This document shows, one piece after another, positions 60,590 to 64,000 of a stretch of 64,000 bases of DNA. The notes under the pieces were generated by a model. It did not search any database, had not been told where the DNA came from, and was given only the letters and a program-made list of their open reading frames with translations. The stretch lies in the NCBI RefSeq assembly GCF_000815105.2, contig NZ_CP010310.2, forward strand, positions 1,116,001 to 1,180,000, given 5' to 3'. How positions within the stretch are numbered: the stretch's first letter is position 1; each line of letters begins with the position of its first letter. The translations under genes were made by a program, and so were the position numbers. The DNA is from Pandoraea pulmonicola. GTDB lineage: Bacteria > Pseudomonadota > Gammaproteobacteria > Burkholderiales > Burkholderiaceae.

Positions 60590-61965
60590 CGTCCACGACG
60601 ACTGCGACCACCATGAACGCGCTGGTTTCCAACGCTGAGAGCCTTTCACGCGAAATCGCATGGTTCGGCGCCGTACTCGAGACGCGTTTGCACGCCTACT
60701 TCATGCATGAAGGCGTGCCGCACGATATTCACATTCATACGCCACCGGACCTGACGCATGATCCGTCCCCGTTCGCGCGGGCGCTCGTCGACTACGGTCT
60801 TGCCGACGACTTCGACGCGCGTGTCGTCATCATGCTCGCCATGTTGCCGCACGTCCGCCCGCAGGCGCTCGATCTGCTGTTCACGCAGAACAGGAATACC
60901 GAGCGTCAATTCACGGAGTTCGGCGGATGGCGCGCCCAGCATCATACCGGCTTGCTGCCAACAGGAGAGACGGCAGCCTTCGTGCTCGCGGGTGACGAGC
61001 TGTCGCGTCGCTTCGAAATCCTCGAACTGTTCGATGCGGATCACATCTTCGCCCGCACGCCGATTCTGCGGCTGGAGCGCCGTGCCGACGGCGAGCCGGC
61101 GCTGGCCGCCGCACTGCACATCGAGCGCGACTTTCTGGAGCGAAGCACCTCCGGGCGCGAGCACAAGCCGGACTACAGCGCAGGCTTTCCCGCGAAACGC
61201 ATTACCACGCGACACGACTGGCGCGACCTCGTGCTGACGCCGGAAGTCGTCGAAGAAATCGAACAGATCCGTCAGTGGCTCGACCGTGGCGACGCCGTCA
61301 TGCGCCGCTGGCAACTGGACCGCATGGTCAAGCCGGGCTTCCGCGCACTGTTCTACGGGCCGCCCGGCACGGGCAAGACGCTCACGGCCACGCTGCTCGG
61401 GAAGGCCGCCGGCGTCGACGTCTACCGGATCGACCTGTCGAAGATCGTCTCGAAGTACATCGGCGAGACGGAGAAGAACATGGCGAACGTCTTCGATCAA
61501 GCCCAGAACAAGCGCTGGATCCTGTTCTTCGACGAAGCGGACGCGCTTTTCGGCAAGCGTACCGAAGGCAGCAGCGCCAACGACCGTCATGCCAATCAGG
61601 AGGTCGCGTATTTGCTCCAGCGAATCGAGGACTATCCCGGCGTGGTTCTGCTCGCGAGCAACCTCAAGGGCAACATCGACGAGGCATTCGCGCGGCGCTT
61701 CCAGAGCGCGATTCACTTCCCCATGCCGGACGACGCGCAACGCCTGCAACTCTGGCACAACCTCTTTCCCGAGCGCCGGGGGCTGGCGGCGGACGTCGAT
61801 CTGCCTGCGCTGGCCGCCGCCCATGTGCTCTCCGGCGGCGCGCTGCTCAACGTCGCCCGGCACGCCGTGATGTGGGCCGAGCGCGACGGACGCGATACCG
61901 TCTCGCAGGCCGACTTGCTGCGTGCCATCCGCCGCGAACACATCAAAGAAGGACGCACGATCTGA
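60586..61965 (+). CDS. eCIS AAA+ ATPase (Afp15/Pvc15-like)
   Basis: A 459-residue AAA+ ATPase. Walker A GPPGTGKT is at about 258-265, Walker B ILFFDEADALF at about 312-322, and sensor/arginine-finger stretches follow (LLASNLKGNIDEAFARRFQS). The N-terminal 200 residues are the Afp15-type domain. It is thought to act in assembly or recycling of the particle or cargo loading. The ATG at 60586 overlaps the tape measure stop as ATGA; upstream in-frame ATGs (60571, 60352) lie within the tape measure gene. Confidence 0.94.
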   Translation: MTSTTTATTMNALVSNAESLSREIAWFGAVLETRLHAYFMHEGVPHDIHIHTPPDLTHDPSPFARALVDYGLADDFDARVVIMLAMLPHVRPQALDLLFTQNRNTERQFTEFGGWRAQHHTGLLPTGETAAFVLAGDELSRRFEILELFDADHIFARTPILRLERRADGEPALAAALHIERDFLERSTSGREHKPDYSAGFPAKRITTRHDWRDLVLTPEVVEEIEQIRQWLDRGDAVMRRWQLDRMVKPGFRALFYGPPGTGKTLTATLLGKAAGVDVYRIDLSKIVSKYIGETEKNMANVFDQAQNKRWILFFDEADALFGKRTEGSSANDRHANQEVAYLLQRIEDYPGVVLLASNLKGNIDEAFARRFQSAIHFPMPDDAQRLQLWHNLFPERRGLAADVDLPALAAAHVLSGGALLNVARHAVMWAERDGRDTVSQADLLRAIRREHIKEGRTI

Positions 61966-61966
61966 T

Positions 61967-64000
61967 ATGAGCTACGTCGACTTCATGAGGCGTTCCCGCA
62001 GACGGATGGCGTCGCTGTGCGCCGTGTTGATGGGCATGACGGTGTCGCTGGCGGTCGTTGGGGCTGTGCCGTCCGTCGCGAGCGTCGTTGCATCGCCATC
62101 CGCCCCGCCCGCGTCATCTCCGTCATCTGCACCATCCGTTGCCTCGGCGCCGGCAGGGCCGCCGGCCCCGGTAGCCGCGCCGACGACGCCTACGTCCGGC
62201 GCGAGTGCTGCGTCGGCGTCCAAGCCCGAGGCGCAACCTGCCGCGCCAACGACCGAACCCGTTGCCGCGCCCGCCGCAGCGAGCAGTCCGGCTGTCGCGT
62301 CGCAACCCGTGGCCGTCAAAGGTGCGCCGACGCAGCCGGTCGCCGCACCGGCTCAAGCGCTCGCACCGACGATAAAGGCGTCGCGTATGGCGCCGCCCAT
62401 AGGCAGCGATGGCAAGCCGATGACGCCCGAGCAGGCGTGGCGAATCGTCAATACCGTTCAGGTCACGCCGGAGCCGACTTCCGGCCCGGGCACCGCGCTG
62501 ATTTCCGCGGACGTCGTTCGTCGTCTGGCCCCTGCTATGCGCCGTGCCATCCAGCAGGCGCTCCTCGTCATCTATTCGGAAGATCCGGCTTATCTGCAGG
62601 CCTATCGGGAGAGCACCCGGCCGCTGTCGGACAACCTCGTCGGCCCAATCACGCTGTCCTGGCTCAACCGCTTCTGGCTGGATTTCAAGATGCAGCCGGT
62701 CGGCAATCTGACCAATGCGTCGGTGCAGGCGCTTCTGAAGTTCGCGTCCATCGTGCGCGCGCATCCGCAATGGAAGGCCGATCTGGTCGGCGCCGATCTG
62801 GGCCGCTGGATCGACGGGTTCGAGCCGAAGGAGCAGGCGCGCTATTACCAGATTCGTCTCGCCGGCACGGACGACGAGATCGCCGCCATGCTCTGGCTGT
62901 ACCACCTCGATACCGACGGCAATCGCAACGCCGGTCCCGACCCGGACCGTGCGTTGCTCACGATCTACAACTACACGCTCGATGCTGCCGACTTCACGCT
63001 GCTGGCCTCCAAGTCGAAGGTCGTCGACCATCTGTCGGCCTTGCAGGACAAGGTCTACCTGAACCAGCCGCTGTTCGATGCGGCAGTGCTCGATGCGCTC
63101 AAGGATCTCGGCAAGCAGGCCGGGGCTTACTTGCCGGAAGCGCGCGCCGTAGCGATCACGACCACCTATCAACTGACGGACGCTTCGCTCCAGCAACTCC
63201 GCCAGGATGGCCGAGTGCCCACGGACATCGTCGAAGCCGTCTCCGGTATGACGGAGGAGTACGCGAGTCGGGCGGACTTCAACGAGGCGATTCTCGACGC
63301 CACTTCGGCGATCAAGACGCCGGTCGACCCGTACGTGCCCGAGATCGTTCGCGCGGCGCAATCGCAGACCACGTACGTGTTGACCGCGCAGGCGCTCGCT
63401 GAGCTGGCATCGAGCCGAAGGAACGAATCGGTGCCGCCCGTCATTCTCGACATGCTCAAAGGGTTGCAAGGCCTGCAGTACCCGCAATTGTGGCTGTTCG
63501 ACCGTGCCGTGATGGCGCGTTTGCGTGAGGGTGTGGGGGCCTGTCCGACGGGGATTCCCGGTAGCGTGGCCGACGCGCGCAAGGTCTCGGCCAACCAGAT
63601 GCAGCAATTGTCCGCGGTGCTGCGCGACCCGGCGCTGTTCGCGCAGCTCGAAGCGCTGTGGCGCAAAGGCACGTGCAGCAACGTCGAGAGCTTGTCGCTG
63701 CCGCAGTTGATGCAGGTGCTGTATGACCGCTTCCGGCCATCGCTCGTTGCCACCGCGCGCAAGAAGCCGGTGTTCGATCCGGCCAAACAGGTGCGTTGGA
63801 GCGGCGACGGCTGTGGTTGCCTGCTCGACCATCTGCAAGGCACCGTCTACGGCTTTTTCCCGTTCTGGATGGCGGGGCCGAAGCAGAACGTGGATTTCAG
63901 CACGCTCACGCGCATCGGCTATTACGGCGCGACGTTCGACGACACCGGCAGTCTCGTACAGGCCAACTACGGTGGCAGTTTCGTCGAGCAGGCGCAAACG
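61967..64000 (+). CDS. Secreted eCIS-linked protein with GH18-like domain (partial at right edge)
   Basis: The frame is open for 678 codons from ATG 61967, one nt after the ATPase stop, to the window end. The first 40 residues contain a signal-peptide-like hydrophobic stretch (MASLCAVLMGMTVSLAVVGA), then an Ala/Pro-rich linker to about 130, then a long helical region. Near the edge, TVYGFFPFWMAGPKQNVDFS and TLTRIGYYGATFDDTG resemble the start of a GH18-like glycoside hydrolase barrel. Catalytic residues, if any, are outside. It may be a peptidoglycan- or chitin-active release factor or an outer-surface protein. Confidence 0.75.
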   Translation, partial: MSYVDFMRRSRRRMASLCAVLMGMTVSLAVVGAVPSVASVVASPSAPPASSPSSAPSVASAPAGPPAPVAAPTTPTSGASAASASKPEAQPAAPTTEPVAAPAAASSPAVASQPVAVKGAPTQPVAAPAQALAPTIKASRMAPPIGSDGKPMTPEQAWRIVNTVQVTPEPTSGPGTALISADVVRRLAPAMRRAIQQALLVIYSEDPAYLQAYRESTRPLSDNLVGPITLSWLNRFWLDFKMQPVGNLTNASVQALLKFASIVRAHPQWKADLVGADLGRWIDGFEPKEQARYYQIRLAGTDDEIAAMLWLYHLDTDGNRNAGPDPDRALLTIYNYTLDAADFTLLASKSKVVDHLSALQDKVYLNQPLFDAAVLDALKDLGKQAGAYLPEARAVAITTTYQLTDASLQQLRQDGRVPTDIVEAVSGMTEEYASRADFNEAILDATSAIKTPVDPYVPEIVRAAQSQTTYVLTAQALAELASSRRNESVPPVILDMLKGLQGLQYPQLWLFDRAVMARLREGVGACPTGIPGSVADARKVSANQMQQLSAVLRDPALFAQLEALWRKGTCSNVESLSLPQLMQVLYDRFRPSLVATARKKPVFDPAKQVRWSGDGCGCLLDHLQGTVYGFFPFWMAGPKQNVDFSTLTRIGYYGATFDDTGSLVQANYGGSFVEQAQT

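Noticed and set aside
62017..63402. Plus-strand 461-codon ORF
   Set aside because: Frame-shifted shadow of the signal-peptide gene that starts at 61967 and stays open to the window end; its translation is Arg-rich and without family resemblance.
1..64000. CRISPR array, integrase or origin
   Set aside because: No spaced direct repeats of CRISPR type, no integrase domain and no replication origin features were seen. The only long arrays are the coding repeats at 23.6-24.2 kb and 56.8 kb and the pilin duplication.

Overview
The window looks like an accessory region of a high-GC betaproteobacterium of the Burkholderiales, probably Pandoraea or a near relative. The clues are an Inv/Mxi-Spa (SPI-1/Bsa-type) type III secretion locus carrying the Burkholderia-style bapA-bapB-bapC block, CS1/cable-type pilin genes and high GC. 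The genus assignment is inference. Three surface or injection systems lie side by side: a type III secretion system (T3SS, 1-27.1 kb), an alternate chaperone-usher (CS1/CFA/I/cable-type) fimbrial operon (29.8-37.2 kb) and an extracellular contractile injection system (eCIS, 39.0-64.0 kb, running off the right edge).

T3SS. A leftward operon runs from a pilotin-like lipoprotein gene at 13.3 kb to the truncated sctU at position 1. Its order (invH-like, invF, small gene, sctC, sctW, small gene, sctV, invB-like, sctN, sctO, sctP, sctQ, sctR, sctS, sctT, sctU) copies the SPI-1 inv-spa order, with two extra small genes of unknown function. Most genes are coupled by 4-bp overlaps (ATGA or GTGA). A rightward prg/org operon (sctD, two tandem needle genes, sctI, sctJ, sctK, sctL) builds the rings, needle and sorting platform. 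The tip gene sctA is alone on the minus strand. A rightward operon encodes the translocator chaperone SicA, translocators SctE and SctB, a 1,202-residue repeat protein, an acyl carrier protein and an IagB-type lytic transglycosylase. It is followed by a 116-residue protein that ends in a eukaryotic-type CaaX box, a good effector candidate.

Island junk and tRNAs (27.1-29.8 kb). This stretch holds a broken alpha-carbonic anhydrase, an AT-rich leftward gene that may encode an effector, and a cluster of four tRNA genes (Gly-UCC, a degenerate Ser-UGA, Arg-UCU, CAU-Met/Ile2), followed by a small exported Cys-containing ORF.

Fimbriae. The leftward operon has two tandem pairs of pilin genes (each a near-identical major pilin plus a diverged second pilin), an outer-membrane usher, a tip subunit and a periplasmic chaperone. 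About 0.7 kb of the pilin unit is a recent tandem duplication. Upstream lie an IS3-type transposase remnant, a pair of terminator-like hairpins and a small membrane-protein gene.

eCIS. A 481-residue protein with an eCIS-cargo-like N-terminal motif precedes a rightward operon: DUF4255 cap (Afp16-like), unknown protein, sheath, tube, second tube, DUF5908 protein, LysM tube/baseplate protein, VgrG-like spike, PAAR tip, gp25, baseplate-J protein, fibre-like protein, small repeat protein, second baseplate-J-like protein, 1,446-residue tape measure, AAA+ ATPase and a signal-peptide protein that appears to enter a GH18-like domain at the window edge. The parts list is close to a complete Afp/PVC-like particle, so the locus is probably functional.
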